From Aromatoleum tolulyticum (GTDB taxonomy: Bacteria; Pseudomonadota; Gammaproteobacteria; Burkholderiales; Rhodocyclaceae), in assembly GCF_900156155.1 (NCBI RefSeq), contig NZ_FTMD01000002.1, positions 62,001 through 126,000 of the forward strand: a stretch of 64,000 nucleotides of DNA, read 5' to 3'. A program made the translations under genes and the position numbers. The first letter of the stretch is position 1. Each line of letters begins with the position of its first letter. The notes under the pieces were generated by a model that did not search any database, was not told the origin of the DNA, and was given only the letters and a program-made list of their open reading frames with translations. This document shows, one piece after another, positions 7,702 through 18,569 of the stretch.

Positions 7702-8907
7702 TTATTTGTTGAGAACACCGTTCTTGCGCGGGAGGCTCGGCACGGCCAGCAGCGACCCGAACCTGGACACGTAGATCACGAAAGCCGCGGCCCACAGTAT
7801 CGCGGCGACGGTGATCGCGGCCGGGCGTAGGTCGGGCATCGACAGCGCGAGCCGCGCGATGGCCGCGGTGAAGACGAGTGCGCAGGCGACGCGCATCGCG
7901 GCCGGCAGCTTCAGGGGACGGCCGGTGTGGCGGAGGCTTACGCGCGTCATCAGGCCGAGCATCATCATGCCGAGGCTTCCGACCGTGAAGGCGTGCAGCC
8001 ACATCGTGTCCGGAACGAGGCCGGTGAGCGCCGCGAGTGCCTTGAGCGCGAAGGCGAGGATCAGCCAGACGAAGCCGAGATGCATGACGAGGAGGAGGGG
8101 GACGTCGGCCACGCGCCAGCCTTGCCAGCGACCGACGCGCCAGGCGTGGACGAGTGTGCAGGCGAGGGCGGTGAGGCCGACCCAGCGGGCCGGGGCGCCG
8201 GTGAGGTCGAGCGCGGCGAGGGCGACTACGAGGCCGACGGCGGTGACGTCGAGCCCCATCCGGAACGGTGCCTGTTCCCCGCGCCCCTTCTCGCGCAGCG
8301 CGTTGCCCGTGAAAACCGGCGTCAGCACGCCGCCCTTGAGCACGTACAGCGTGAGGATCGTGTAGACGCCGCCGTGCAGGGCGATCGTGGCGAAGGCGGG
8401 GTTGCCCGCGCCGATGCCCAGATGAAAGGCGAGGTTGGCCGCGAAGAAGGCCGCGAGCACCGGCAGCAGCAGCAGGTACAGCCGGTTCTCCACCTGCAGC
8501 AGTTGCGGCGCGAGGGTCGCGAACACGAGCGGAAACAGCAGGCAGTCGGCCACCGCCGCGACGGTGGCCGGCAACAGCGGCAGCGCCCAGAACGCGAGCC
8601 GGCCCGCGAGCCAGGCGGCGACGAGCAGCGCGAGGCGGGCGCCGTGGATTTCCTCGGTGCCGGCCCAGCTCGGCAACGCGGTGAGCACGATGCCGAGGAT
8701 GATCGCGGACGAGAAGCCGAAGATCATTTCGTGGCCGTGCCACAGCGCGCCCGGCATGTCGCCGACCGGCCCGCTCCACCATCCGAACCCCGCGCCCAGC
8801 CACGCGCCGATCAGCAGCGGCGCATACAGCGTACCGAGCAGGAAGAAAGGGCGGAACGCGCTCACCCATAGCGCTGCCGGAAACAATCGGGATGCGGTCG
8901 CGGACAT
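7702..8907 (-). CDS. nnrS: NnrS family heme/copper membrane protein
   Basis: A 401-residue integral membrane protein with about twelve hydrophobic segments, the standard length and architecture of NnrS. The conserved start (LWVSAFRPFFLLG) and WHGHEMIFGF, with the His residues thought to bind metal, are present, as is HAFTVGSLGMMMLGLMTRVSLRHTGR near the C-terminus. NnrS proteins bind heme and copper and protect denitrifying bacteria from nitric-oxide stress. This fits a facultative denitrifier. No denitrification genes adjoin it. I found no clean FNR/NnrR box in the 250 bp upstream. Confidence 0.93.
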   Translation of the reverse strand: MSATASRLFPAALWVSAFRPFFLLGTLYAPLLIGAWLGAGFGWWSGPVGDMPGALWHGHEMIFGFSSAIILGIVLTALPSWAGTEEIHGARLALLVAAWLAGRLAFWALPLLPATVAAVADCLLFPLVFATLAPQLLQVENRLYLLLLPVLAAFFAANLAFHLGIGAGNPAFATIALHGGVYTILTLYVLKGGVLTPVFTGNALREKGRGEQAPFRMGLDVTAVGLVVALAALDLTGAPARWVGLTALACTLVHAWRVGRWQGWRVADVPLLLVMHLGFVWLILAFALKALAALTGLVPDTMWLHAFTVGSLGMMMLGLMTRVSLRHTGRPLKLPAAMRVACALVFTAAIARLALSMPDLRPAAITVAAILWAAAFVIYVSRFGSLLAVPSLPRKNGVLNK

Positions 8908-9085
8908 TTAGTTTGCCGTGAAATTGTTTGAACGGCTTCAGTCTAGGGTCGATACGGGTCGGAGTTTCTGTCCGGCGTCAAAGGACGCGACGGTCGCGGC
9001 GAAAGTTTCTTCCGCTACGGATGATCCTTGCTGCGCAGGCGTTCGCTTGCGGGAGCGCGAGGTTTTTTGCGGGCCGGACGACGAC

Positions 9086-9119
9086 GGACCCGCGCACGGT
9101 CGTTCCGTGACGCGGGCCC
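9086..9119 (-). terminator. GC-rich hairpin after the catabolic operon
   Basis: GGACCCGCG-CACGG and CCGTG-A-CGCGGGCCC pair with one mismatch and one bulge around a five-base loop. It lies 40 bases past the stop of the binding-protein gene. There is no T-run on the minus strand, so it may stabilise the transcript end or work with Rho instead of acting as a classic terminator. Confidence 0.45.
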
Positions 9120-9160
9120 GTTTGTAGCGCGGCTTCGCGGCGAGAGGCGGGGTCCGCCGC

Positions 9161-10309
9161 TTACTTCGCGAGCGTCCAGCCGCCGTCCCTGACGGCGATG
9201 AGGACGCGGCCGCGCTCGTCGAAGCCGCTGTGGTCGGTGGCGCTCATGTTGTAGATGCCCTGGGTGCCGACGAGCTCGCGGGTCTGCTCGAGGCTGTCGC
9301 GCAGCGCGGCGCGGAACTCCTTCGTTCCGGGTTTGGCCACCTTCGCCGCCGCCGGGATCGCCTGCTGCAGCAGCAGGCCGGCATCGAAGACGTTCGCGCC
9401 GAAGGTCGCCGGTTTCGTGCCGTGCGCCTTCTCGTAGGCGGCGATGTAGTCGGCGGCGATCTTCTTCGACGGGTGGTTGTCGGCGATCTCGGGCAGCACC
9501 AGCATCAGGCTTGCGGCGAGGACCGTGCCCTCGACCTTCTTGCCGCCGAGCTTGAGGAAATCGGGCAGCGCCGCGCCGTGCGTCTGGTAGATCTGCCCCT
9601 TGTAGCCTTGCTCGACGAGCGTGGTATGCGGCAGCACCGCCGGCCCGCCGGCGGCGGCGACGAGCACTGCGTCCGGCGCGGCGCCGAGGATCTTGAGGCT
9701 CTGGCCGGTGACCGACGCATCCTGGCGCTGGAAGCGCTCGTTGGCGACGATCTTCATGCCGTTCTTGTCCGCGAGCGCCGAGAACACCTTGTACCAGTTC
9801 TCCCCATAGGGGTCGCCGACGCCGATGAAGCCGACCGTCTTCACGCCCTTCCTCACCATGTGCTCGACCAGCGCCGTGGCGATGATGTCGTCGTTCTGGG
9901 TGGTCTTGAACACCCACTTCTTCTTGTCGTCCATCGGGGTCACGACGGCCGCCGTGCCCACCGGCGCGAGCAGCGGCACGCCCGCGTCGGCGACGAACTG
10001 GATCACGCCCATCGCGTTGGGGGAGCCGGAAGGCCCGATGATCGCGTCGACGTTCTGCTCCGAGATCAGTTTCTTCACGGCGGTGACCGACGCGGTGGGA
10101 TCGCTTGCGTCGTCGAGCGCGATGTACTCGACGTTGAGATCGCCGATCTTCGCCGGCAGCAGCGCCACCGTGTTCTTCTGCGGAATGCCGACCAGCGCGG
10201 TCGGCCCGGTCGCCGAGGACACGACGCCGATCTTAACCTGGGCGTGCGCCGACAACGACGCCGCCAGAACGAGTCCGGACAGCGCCAATCGAATGCCAAG
10301 CATCTTCAT
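9161..10309 (-). CDS. Periplasmic branched-chain-amino-acid/aromatic-type binding protein (LivK/BraC-like)
   Basis: A 382-residue exported protein: signal peptide KMLGIRLALSGLVLAASLSAHA, then VKIGVVSSATGPTALVG, typical of type I periplasmic binding proteins of the LivK/BraC family that feed HAAT ABC transporters. Many homologues in aromatic degraders bind carboxylic or aromatic acids instead of amino acids. The start is chosen at the first of two Met because AGGAG lies 10 bases upstream. It is the last gene of the minus-strand catabolic operon, 157 bp after the CoA transferase. The permease and ATPase genes are not in the window, so it must use a transporter encoded elsewhere or act alone. 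It probably recognises the pathway substrate. Confidence 0.9.
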   Translation of the reverse strand: MKMLGIRLALSGLVLAASLSAHAQVKIGVVSSATGPTALVGIPQKNTVALLPAKIGDLNVEYIALDDASDPTASVTAVKKLISEQNVDAIIGPSGSPNAMGVIQFVADAGVPLLAPVGTAAVVTPMDDKKKWVFKTTQNDDIIATALVEHMVRKGVKTVGFIGVGDPYGENWYKVFSALADKNGMKIVANERFQRQDASVTGQSLKILGAAPDAVLVAAAGGPAVLPHTTLVEQGYKGQIYQTHGAALPDFLKLGGKKVEGTVLAASLMLVLPEIADNHPSKKIAADYIAAYEKAHGTKPATFGANVFDAGLLLQQAIPAAAKVAKPGTKEFRAALRDSLEQTRELVGTQGIYNMSATDHSGFDERGRVLIAVRDGGWTLAK

Positions 10310-10466
10310 GTTCTGATGTCTCCTACGGTGTGCACCACAAGGACCTCCTGTCGCGCGTGCGGATCGGGTCCGCGCGCTCCTCTCGCCGTCGATGGTTTCC
10401 GGGGTTCGTGAGTCGAGGGCGGCGCCCCTCCCGGTGGGGCGCCGCATGACGATGCGGTGCCCGGGC

Positions 10467-11663
10467 TCAGCCGGCGACGATTCCTCGTGCGTGCAGCAGC
10501 GCGATCTCGTCCTCGCTGCATCCGGTCTCGCGCAGGACGGCATCCGTGTGCTGGCCGTAGCGCGGCGCGAACGGCAGCTCTCCGCCATCGGCACCGGCAA
10601 CGTCGACCGCCATCGGCTGCATATGCACGAGCTTGCCGCCGGGCATGCGCGTGGTCGTCAATCGCCGTCGGATGGCTTCCATCTCGCGCACCGCCGGGAT
10701 GTCGTGGATCGGTGCGTGCGGGATTGTCGCATCGCGGAAATCCGCGGCAATTTCAGCAGTCGGATAGCGGCTTGTGACGGCGGTGACGTCGCGGTGGATC
10801 GCGTCACGCTCGCGGTGGCGACCTTCGTTGGTCGTGCGCGTGGCGCTGCCGATCGACGCGAACTTCGGGATCTCGGAGAGGCGCCTCCACTGCACGTCGC
10901 TGCCGATCGCCATGTAGATGAATCCGTCGGCGGTCGGATAGACGTTCGTCGGGATGAACTTGCGGTGCTCGTTGCCGCAGCGGGTGATCTCGGACGGCTG
11001 GCAGTCGAAATCGAGCAGCGGCAGCGTCGTGATGAGCCAGGACGCGGCGGCCTGCAGCATGGAGACGTCGATGCGCGTGCCCTTGCCGCTCTCGGCGCGC
11101 TCGATCAGCGCCATCATCACGTTCGCATAGACCTCGTCGCCCGCCTTGAGGTCGATGATTGGCACGCCCGCGAGCGTCGGCGGCCCGTCGGCGGCACCGG
11201 TGAGTTCCATGTAGCCGGCCATCGCCTGGATCACCGGATCGTAGCCGGGCGCATCCGGGTAGTCCGGTCCCATCGCCGAGATGCCCGCCCAGATCAGGTC
11301 CGGTTTCGCCGCGGCGAGCGTGCTGTAGTCGATGCCCAGCTGTTTGTAGCGGCGCGGCACCGTGTTGCAGCAGAACACGTCGACGTCGAGCTCGACCAGC
11401 AGACGCCTGAGCAGCGCCTGGCCGTCGGGCTCCTTGAGGTTGAGCGCGATCGCCTCCTTGCCGACGTTGGGCGCGATGAAGTAGGTGCGCCGGTCGTCGT
11501 CGGCGACCTTGCCGCCGATGTAGCGGTTGGGGTCCCCGGGCAGGCCATCGCCCGACGGCGTCGATTCGAGGCGGATCACGCGCCAGCCGAGCTGCGCGAA
11601 GCGCAGCGTCGCGTAGGGCATCGACAGCGCCTGCTCCATGGAGAGTACGGTGCGCGGCTTCAT
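10467..11663 (-). CDS. Class III (CaiB/BaiF) CoA transferase
   Basis: A 398-residue family III CoA transferase, which moves CoA between carboxylic acids through an enzyme-bound anhydride. The catalytic aspartate is Asp142 in [10 protein letters not shown], matching Asp169 of formyl-CoA transferase. The start ATG overlaps the stop of the molybdenum subunit (ATGA). Members act on carnitine, oxalate, benzylsuccinate, mesaconate and other acids; substrate cannot be read here. The operon also has an AMP-forming ligase, so two different acids, or two routes of activation, may be used in the pathway. Confidence 0.93.
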   Translation of the reverse strand: MKPRTVLSMEQALSMPYATLRFAQLGWRVIRLESTPSGDGLPGDPNRYIGGKVADDDRRTYFIAPNVGKEAIALNLKEPDGQALLRRLLVELDVDVFCCNTVPRRYKQLGIDYSTLAAAKPDLIWAGISAMGPDYPDAPGYDPVIQAMAGYMELTGAADGPPTLAGVPIIDLKAGDEVYANVMMALIERAESGKGTRIDVSMLQAAASWLITTLPLLDFDCQPSEITRCGNEHRKFIPTNVYPTADGFIYMAIGSDVQWRRLSEIPKFASIGSATRTTNEGRHRERDAIHRDVTAVTSRYPTAEIAADFRDATIPHAPIHDIPAVREMEAIRRRLTTTRMPGGKLVHMQPMAVDVAGADGGELPFAPRYGQHTDAVLRETGCSEDEIALLHARGIVAG

Positions 11664-14068
11664 TCCGGTTTCCACGCGGGCCAGTGAGGCTTGTCGGACT
11701 TGCCGCGGAGGGCCCGGTACACCGCTTCCGGGGTGAAGGGCAGGCCGAAGATGCGCACCCCCGTCGCGTTGTGGATCGCGTTCGCGGCGGCCGCGGCGAT
11801 GCAGATCGCCGGCGCCTCGCCAACGCCCTTGGCGCCCTGCGGACCTTCTCCGTCCATCGACTCGACGAAGGTGATGTCCATCTCGGGGATCTCCGGCGCC
11901 GTCACCAGCTTGTAGTCGCGGAAGTTCGGGTTGCGCGTGACGCCGTTCTCGACGATCAGGTTCTCGGTCAGCGCGTAGCCCTGGCCCATGACGACGCCGC
12001 CTTCGATCTGGCCTTCGAGGCCGAGGCGGTTGAGAACGCGGCCGACGTCGTGCGTGCCGGTGACCTTCGTCATCTTCACGATGCCGGTCTCGGTATCGAC
12101 CTCGACCTCGACGACCTGCGCGGCCCACGCGTAGGCGGCTGACACGTCGCCCTTGAAGGCCTTGTCCTGATGGACGCTCGGCGGCTCGTAGTAGAAGGTC
12201 GTCATGACGAGCTCGGCCTTGTCGGAGAAGTGCAGGTTCCGCATCAGGCGCGCCAGCTCGACCACGGGCTCTCCGGTCTCGGCGACGACGACGAAGCCGC
12301 CGCGCAGGTCGAGCGCCGCCTCGTCGCAGTCGTGCTTCTTCGCCGCCGCGGCGAGGATCTTCGCCTTCGCCTTGCGCGCCGCCCCGATCGCGGAGTTGCC
12401 GGCGATGAAGGTCGTGCGGCTCGCATGCACGCCGACGTCCCACGGCGTGATCGCGGTGTCGTTATTGACCACGGTGACCGCCGAGATGGGCAGCCCGAGC
12501 TCCTCGCAGACCAGCTGCGACAGCACCGTTTCCGAGCCCTGGCCGATCTCGGACGCGCCGGTGATGAGCGTGACGTTCGCAAAATCGTCGAGCTTCAGGA
12601 TCGTGCCGCAGCCGTCCGACGGATAGATTTTCGCGCCGCCGCCGACGTGCAGCATCGACGCGATGCCGATGCCGCGCTTTACCGGGCCGCGCGCGTTGCG
12701 GTTCGCGATGTTGTCGGCGTGCTTCTTCCGGTAATCGCTGCGCTCGGCCGCCGTCGTGATGCATTCCTTGAAGCCGCAGCTCTTGAACGTCATCCCCTGG
12801 CCGGTCACTTCGCCCGCGTCCTGCGCGTTCTTCAGCCGGAAGTCGAGCGGATCCATGCCGATCTTCTCGGCCAGCATGTCCATGTGCTGCTCGATGGCGA
12901 AGGTCGCCTGCAGGTTGCCGTAGCCGCGGAAGGAGCCGGCGTAGGGGTTGTTCGTGTAGACCACCGTCGTGTGGTAGTCGCAGGCCGGCACGCGGTACAG
13001 CGACGAGAAGGTCTGCATCATCACGAACGGCGTGGTCGCGCCCCACGACGTGTAGGCGCCGTTGTCGTGCAGCGTATGCACCTGGCGGAACGTCAGCGTG
13101 CCGTCCTTCCTGCAGCCCGAACGCAGCGTCAAGAGCACGGGCTGGCGCGTCGGCGAGGCCAGGAATTCCTCTTCGCGCGTAAAGACCATCTTCACCGGGC
13201 GCTTCGCGGCGCGGGCGAGGAAGATGCAGATGACCTCGAAGGGATAGATGTCGAGCTTGGAGCCGAAGCCGCCACCGATCGGCGGCTGGATGATGCGCAC
13301 GCGGCTCGGGTCGATGTTCAGGTATTCGGCGAACTCGCGCTTGTGCAGGAAGGGCACCTGCGTGTTGGAGTACATCAGCAGGTTGCCGGAGGCGTCGAAC
13401 TCGGCAATGACCCCCGACACGCCCATGCAGCAGTGCGTCACGTAGTGCAGCTGGAAGCTGTCCTCAACGACGACGTCGGATTCGGCTTCGGCCTGCGCGA
13501 TGTCGCCGTGCGTGTAGTCGAAGCGCATCGCGATGTTGTCCGGCTTGCCGGCGAACGCGATCGGCGTTTTCGGCGGCAGCGACTGCGGGCGGCCGTGGGC
13601 GTCGAGCGGGGTGGGGTGGATCAGCGGCGCGCCCGGCTTGATCGCGTCCTCGGGCGAGGCGATGACCGGCAGGTCCTCGTATTCGACGCGGATCAGTTTC
13701 AGCGCGGCTTCGGCGATCTCGTCGCTGTCGGCGGCCACCGCAGCGATCTCGTCGCGCAGGCTGCGCACGCGTTCACCCTTCAGCGGCAGGTGGTCGCGCG
13801 CGACGCCGATCGGTTGCTGGTCGGGCACGTCCGCCGCAGTGAGGACGACATGCACGCCGGGCAGCGCCTTCGCCGCTGACGTGTCGATGCTCTTGATCTT
13901 CGCGTGCACGCGGCTCGAACGCAGGATCTTCGCGTGCAGCATGCCGGGAACGACCATGTCCTGGATGTAGCGCGTCTTGCCGGCGGCCTTTTCGGGCGCG
14001 TCCTTCTTCTGGATGCGCTGACCGATCAACGAGGCGGCGGCGATGACGGGTTTTTCAGCAACGTTCAT
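11660..14068 (-). CDS. Molybdenum hydroxylase, large (molybdopterin) subunit
   Basis: An 802-residue large subunit of the xanthine dehydrogenase family. Motifs: GGGFGSK (265-271), AGSFRGYG (377-384), [10 protein letters not shown] in the second domain and AKGVGEAP near the C-terminus, whose Glu (about 751) is the catalytic base. It lacks the AYRCSFR loop of true CO dehydrogenase CoxL. The family hydroxylates activated C-H groups next to a hetero atom or carbonyl, or in 4-hydroxybenzoyl-CoA reductase removes a hydroxyl group. It forms a complex with the 2Fe-2S subunit (10 bp upstream) and the FAD subunit. It needs sulfurated molybdopterin, consistent with XdhC and molybdopterin-binding genes at 1.8-4.9 kb. 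Substrate unknown, perhaps a CoA thioester. Confidence 0.95.
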   Translation of the reverse strand: MNVAEKPVIAAASLIGQRIQKKDAPEKAAGKTRYIQDMVVPGMLHAKILRSSRVHAKIKSIDTSAAKALPGVHVVLTAADVPDQQPIGVARDHLPLKGERVRSLRDEIAAVAADSDEIAEAALKLIRVEYEDLPVIASPEDAIKPGAPLIHPTPLDAHGRPQSLPPKTPIAFAGKPDNIAMRFDYTHGDIAQAEAESDVVVEDSFQLHYVTHCCMGVSGVIAEFDASGNLLMYSNTQVPFLHKREFAEYLNIDPSRVRIIQPPIGGGFGSKLDIYPFEVICIFLARAAKRPVKMVFTREEEFLASPTRQPVLLTLRSGCRKDGTLTFRQVHTLHDNGAYTSWGATTPFVMMQTFSSLYRVPACDYHTTVVYTNNPYAGSFRGYGNLQATFAIEQHMDMLAEKIGMDPLDFRLKNAQDAGEVTGQGMTFKSCGFKECITTAAERSDYRKKHADNIANRNARGPVKRGIGIASMLHVGGGAKIYPSDGCGTILKLDDFANVTLITGASEIGQGSETVLSQLVCEELGLPISAVTVVNNDTAITPWDVGVHASRTTFIAGNSAIGAARKAKAKILAAAAKKHDCDEAALDLRGGFVVVAETGEPVVELARLMRNLHFSDKAELVMTTFYYEPPSVHQDKAFKGDVSAAYAWAAQVVEVEVDTETGIVKMTKVTGTHDVGRVLNRLGLEGQIEGGVVMGQGYALTENLIVENGVTRNPNFRDYKLVTAPEIPEMDITFVESMDGEGPQGAKGVGEAPAICIAAAAANAIHNATGVRIFGLPFTPEAVYRALRGKSDKPHWPAWKPE

Positions 14069-14078
14069 CCTGTCCTCC

Positions 14079-14552
14079 TCAGCGACCGCCGCAGCACGCG
14101 GACTCGACCGCGTCGACGATCTTCTTGTAGCCGGTGCAACGGCAGAGATTCCCTTCGATACCGCGCTTGATCGTCTCCGCGTCGGCGTTCGGGTTCGTGT
14201 CGAGAATGTGCGATGCCTGCATCACCATCCCCGGCGTGCAGAAGCCGCACTGCACCGCGCCGTGCTCGACGAAGGCTTCGCGCAGCGCGTCCGCCTTCGG
14301 GTCGGCGGCGAGGCCCTCAATCGTCACGATGTCGCGGCCGTCGAAATCGACGGCGAACATCAGGCAGGAATTGCGCGTCTCGCCGTCGACGCGGATCGTG
14401 CACGCGCCGCACTCGCCTTCGCCGCAGCCGTACTTCGTGCCGGTGAGGCCGACGACGTCGCGCAGCATGTCGAGCGCGGTCATCGCGACGTCGACGGTGA
14501 CGCGCTTCCTCACGCCATTCAGCGTGAATTCGATGTCATGCTTGAGCGACAT
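14079..14552 (-). CDS. Molybdenum hydroxylase, 2Fe-2S subunit
   Basis: A 157-residue small subunit with both [2Fe-2S] sites: the plant-ferredoxin-type site Cys43, Cys48, Cys51, Cys63 (CGEGECGAC...SCL) and the helical site Cys102, Cys105, Cys137, Cys139 (CGFCTPGM...LCRC). It passes electrons from the molybdenum centre to the FAD subunit. Length is typical. Its start lies inside the end of the FAD-subunit gene (17-base overlap), so translation is coupled. Order on the transcript is FAD, FeS, Mo. Confidence 0.96.
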   Translation of the reverse strand: MSLKHDIEFTLNGVRKRVTVDVAMTALDMLRDVVGLTGTKYGCGEGECGACTIRVDGETRNSCLMFAVDFDGRDIVTIEGLAADPKADALREAFVEHGAVQCGFCTPGMVMQASHILDTNPNADAETIKRGIEGNLCRCTGYKKIVDAVESACCGGR

Positions 14553-15402
14553 GGTCGAGCATCCTTTTTGTCATGTTGTGGATGAGTTCCTTGCGGTACC
14601 ACGCGGTGGCACGGACGTCGTCGATCGGGCTGACCTCGTCGCGCGCGGTGTCTGCGCCGGCGGCGATGGCCTCGGCATCGAGGGGACGGCCTTCGAGCGC
14701 GGCTTCGGTGCGCGGCGCGCGCACCGGCGTCGGGGCGACTGCGCCGAAGGCGACGCGGATGTCGGTGAGCGCACCGTCGCGCTTGATGCCGGCGATGCCG
14801 ATCGAGATCGTCGAGATGTCCAGCGCGGGGCGCGTGCCGAACTTGTAGAAGCGCGCGACGTGGCCCGGTTGCGGTAGCGGGACGCGCACCGCGGTGAGCA
14901 GCTCGTTCGCGGCGCGCTTTGTCCTGCCGGGGCCGGTGAAGAACTCGGCGAGCGGCAGGCGCCGCGTGGTGACGCTGCCATTGGGCTTCGACGCGAGCTC
15001 GACCTCGGCGTCGAGCACGATCAGCGGCACCAGGGTGTCGCCCGCGGGCGAGGCGTTGTTGATGTTGCCCCCGAGCGTGCCCGCGTTGCGGATCTGGTCG
15101 CTCGCGAACTGATCGCAGGCCTCGGCCAGTACCGGCGCGTGCTGCACGACGAGCGGATCGCGGAGGAGCTCGCTGATCGTGGTGAGCGCCCCGATGCGCA
15201 GGTACGCGCCGTCGAGGCTGACCCCTTTCAGTCCCGCGACGCGGCCGATGTTCATCAGCGTCGGCTTGAACGCGATGCGGCCGGCTTTCGTCTGCGGCAT
15301 CAGGTCGGTGCCGCCTGCGAGGATGGTCACCTCGCCCTGCTGCAGGATGCCGAGCGCCTCGTCGAGGCTCTGCGGCGCGGCATATCTTTCGATGGCTGTC
15401 AT
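14536..15402 (-). CDS. Molybdenum hydroxylase, FAD subunit (CoxM type)
   Basis: A 288-residue FAD-binding subunit. The two flavin loops are ILAGGTDL and RNAGTLGGNINNASPAGD. It has only one cysteine, so it lacks the extra 4Fe-4S insert of 4-hydroxybenzoyl-CoA reductase HcrB; this makes a true 4-hydroxybenzoyl-CoA reductase unlikely. Electrons leave through FAD to NAD+, quinone or another acceptor. It starts 10 bases after the mutase stop and overlaps the Fe-S gene. Confidence 0.95.
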   Translation of the reverse strand: MTAIERYAAPQSLDEALGILQQGEVTILAGGTDLMPQTKAGRIAFKPTLMNIGRVAGLKGVSLDGAYLRIGALTTISELLRDPLVVQHAPVLAEACDQFASDQIRNAGTLGGNINNASPAGDTLVPLIVLDAEVELASKPNGSVTTRRLPLAEFFTGPGRTKRAANELLTAVRVPLPQPGHVARFYKFGTRPALDISTISIGIAGIKRDGALTDIRVAFGAVAPTPVRAPRTEAALEGRPLDAEAIAAGADTARDEVSPIDDVRATAWYRKELIHNMTKRMLDHVAQA

Positions 15403-15412
15403 TGATCGTCCC

Positions 15413-17022
15413 TCAGAAGCGGATCGGTTCCTGGTACCGTCCGTACACTTTCACCAGTTCCTGCGTGATCTCGCCGACGCTCGCATAGGCCTTCACCGCC
15501 TCGACGATCGCCGGCATGACGTTGGCGCCCGCGCGCGCGGCCTCGCCGACGCCCGCGAGCGTGCGGGCGACGCGGTCGGCGTCGCGCTCGGCGCGCACGC
15601 GATTCAGCGAGTCGATCTGCACGCGCGCGTCGTCCTCGTCGTAGGGGTGGAATTCGACCTTGTGCTCGTCCTCCTGGTCGTTGCGGTAGCAATTCACGCC
15701 GACCTTGGGGAACGCGCCGCTCTCGATGTCGCGCTGCATCTTGTACGCCTGCGCCGACACCTTCGCCTGGATCGCGCCTTCGGACACCAGCTTGACGATC
15801 CCGCCCTGCGCGTCGGTCTCGGCGATGATCTCTTCCATCTTGTCGCGCATCTGGTTCGTCATCGTCTCGACGTAGTACGAGCCGCCGAGCGGATCGACCG
15901 TCTCGGTGAGGCCCATCTCCGCGATGAGGATCTGCATGGTGCGCAGCGAGATGCGCGCCGAATACTCGGTCGGGATGGTGTAGGCCTCGTCGTACGAGCA
16001 CAGCGCCATCGTCTGCGTGCCCGAGAGCGCGCTGATCAGCGCGTAGTAGGCGCCGCGCACGATGTTGAGCTCGGGCTGCTCGAAGGTGAGCCCGCCACCG
16101 CCGCCCGCCGCGATCATGCGCAGCCACATCGAGCCCGGTTTTTCGGCCTTGTACTCCTCCTTCATGATCTTGGCCCACAGGCTGCGCCCCGCGCGGAACT
16201 TGCACACCTGCTCGAAGAGGTTGCCGAAGATGTTGAAGTTGTACGACAGCCGCCCGGCGAACTCGTCGACGTGGAGACCGCGCGCGATGACCTCATCGGC
16301 ATAGGCGCGGGCGATGCAGAAGGCGTAGGCCATTTCCTCCGCCGGCGTCGCGCCCGATTCGCGGATGTGGTAGCCGCACACCGAAACCGGGCTGTACTTG
16401 GGCGCGTGCTCTGCGCAGTACTCGATCGTGTCGCCGACGAGCTTGATCGAGGGCTCGACCGGGAAGATCCAGGTGCCGCGACCGATGAACTCCTTCAGGA
16501 TGTCGTTCTGCGCCGTGCCGCGCAGCTGCTTGACGTCGTAGCCGCGCTTCTCGGCCATCGCGAGATACATCGCGATAGCGATCGCCGCAGCACCGTTGAT
16601 CGTCATCGACACGGTGATCTTGTCGAGGTCGATGCCGTCGAACGCGATCTCGAAGTCGCGCAGGGTGTCGACCGACATGCCGACGCGGCCGATCTCGCCT
16701 TGGGCGAGCGGGTCGTCCGAGTCGAGGCCGATCTGCGTCGGCAGGTCGAAGGCGACGTTGAGCCCCGTCTGGCCGTTGGCGATCAGGTACTTGAAGCGCT
16801 GGTTGGTGTCGGCCGGATTGCCGAAGCCCGCGTACTGGCGCATCGTCCACGGCTGCTTGCGGTACATCTCGCGGTGGATGCCGCGCGTGAAGGGATATTC
16901 GCCGGGCAGGCCGATCATCGCGTCGCCGCCGCTCGCCGCGACGTCGGCGGCGGTGTAGAGCGGCTGGACTTCGAGGCCGGATTCGTTCGTGACGCGCTTC
17001 AGCGTCGGTTGGGCGCGGTCGT

Positions 17023-17026
<4 letters not shown>
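15413..17026 (-). CDS. Coenzyme B12-dependent acyl-CoA mutase, large (substrate-binding) subunit
   Basis: A 537-residue methylmalonyl-CoA-mutase-family TIM-barrel chain without a B12 domain, the split form seen in archaeal MCM and 2-hydroxyisobutyryl-CoA mutase. Residues that set specificity are methylmalonyl-like: Tyr65 in PWTMRQYAGF (Tyr89 of the Propionibacterium enzyme), Arg183 in KEFIGRGT (Arg207, which binds the substrate carboxylate) and His220 in CGYHIRESG (His244). Asn90 replaces Ser114. The Ile and Asp typical of 2-hydroxyisobutyryl-CoA mutase are absent. A carboxylated acyl-CoA substrate is therefore favoured. The start overlaps the stop of the small subunit (ATGA). The operon and the MeaB fusion support a catabolic role beyond ordinary propionate metabolism. 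Confidence 0.94.
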
Positions 17027-17435
<409 letters not shown>

Positions 17436-17439
<4 letters not shown>

Positions 17440-18569
17440 GCGCTGACCTCCTTCGCAATGACGAGTTTGAGGATTTCGCTGGTGCCGCCGCCGATCAGCG
17501 TGAAGCGCACGTCGCGCAGGTAGCGCTGCACGGGGTACTCCATCGCGTAGCCGTAGGACGCGAGCACGCGCGCGGCCTGGTCGCAGATCGATGCGGCGGT
17601 TTCGGTCGCGAAGAGCTTCGCCATCGCGGCTTCCTTGTGGTGCGGACGCTTGGCGTCGCATAGCCACGCGGCGCGGTGGACGAGGGCGGTGGCGGCCTCC
17701 AGCCCGGTCGCCATCTCGGCGAGCTTCAGCTGGATCGCCTGAAAGCGGTTGATCGGCTTGCCGAACTGCTGGCGCTCGCCGGCGTAGCGCACCGCCTCGT
17801 CGAGCGCCGCGCGCGCGACGCCGAGCGCCATCGCGCCGGTGATGATGCGGATCTCGGCGAGCGTCTTCCTCAAGTGGCCTTCGCCGTCCCCTTCCTCCTT
17901 CGACAGACGGTGGCTGTCCGGCACAAAGCAGTCGTTGAACGCGACTTCGGAGGTGGGCAGCGCCCACACGCCCATCTTGTGGATCTCGCGGCCGACGACG
18001 AGGCCCTTGAACTCCTTCTCGATGAGGAAGATCGTCAGCTTCTTTTCTTCACCCGCGCGCGCAAAGACCGTGAAGAAGTCGGCGACCGGCGCGGAGGTGA
18101 TCCAGGTCTTCTGGCCGTTGATCACGTAGCCGCCGTCGACCCGGGTCGCGGTGGTCGCGATCGATTCGAGATCCGACCCGGCATTCGGCTCGGTCATGCA
18201 GATTGCGCCGATCCTGTCGCCGCGGAGCGCCGGCTTGAAGAGGCGCTCGACGATGTCGGCGTTGCCGAGGAGCTGCAGGAACTTCGTGCCCATTAGCGAC
18301 TGCATCGCGACCGCGCCGGCGAGCGACATCGAGCCGCGCGCGACCTCGGTCAGCGCGAGACAGAACTCGGTGAGCGCGAGCCCGGTGCCGCCGACCGATT
18401 CGGGATAGCGCATGCCGAAGAAGCCGAGCTCGGCGAGCTCGCGGAACAGCGCCCGCGGGAACGCGCGCGCCTCGTCGAGCGCGGCCGCTTGCGGCGCGAT
18501 GCGCTCGTCGCAGAAGCGCGCGAACGTGTCCCGGATCGCGCGTTGTTCGTCGGTGAGATCGAAGTTCAT
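17436..18569 (-). CDS. Acyl-CoA dehydrogenase
   Basis: A 377-residue FAD flavoprotein of the acyl-CoA dehydrogenase family, which makes an alpha-beta double bond in an acyl-CoA and gives electrons to ETF. Family signatures: AICMTEPNAGSD, NGQKTWIT and RQQFGKPI. The base found at Glu376 in the medium-chain enzyme is replaced by Gly: the segment reads LIGGGTSEI (358-366), as in isovaleryl-CoA dehydrogenase, where the base lies in an earlier helix. Glu239 (LAEIRI) is near that earlier position, offset by one residue in my alignment. ATGA overlaps link it to HyuB upstream and the mutase downstream. A branched or dicarboxylic acyl-CoA substrate is plausible. Confidence 0.93.

Noticed and set aside
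11660-15402. CO dehydrogenase or 4-hydroxybenzoyl-CoA reductase
   Set aside because: The AYRCSFR loop of CoxL is absent, and the FAD subunit has no extra 4Fe-4S cysteines as in HcrB.
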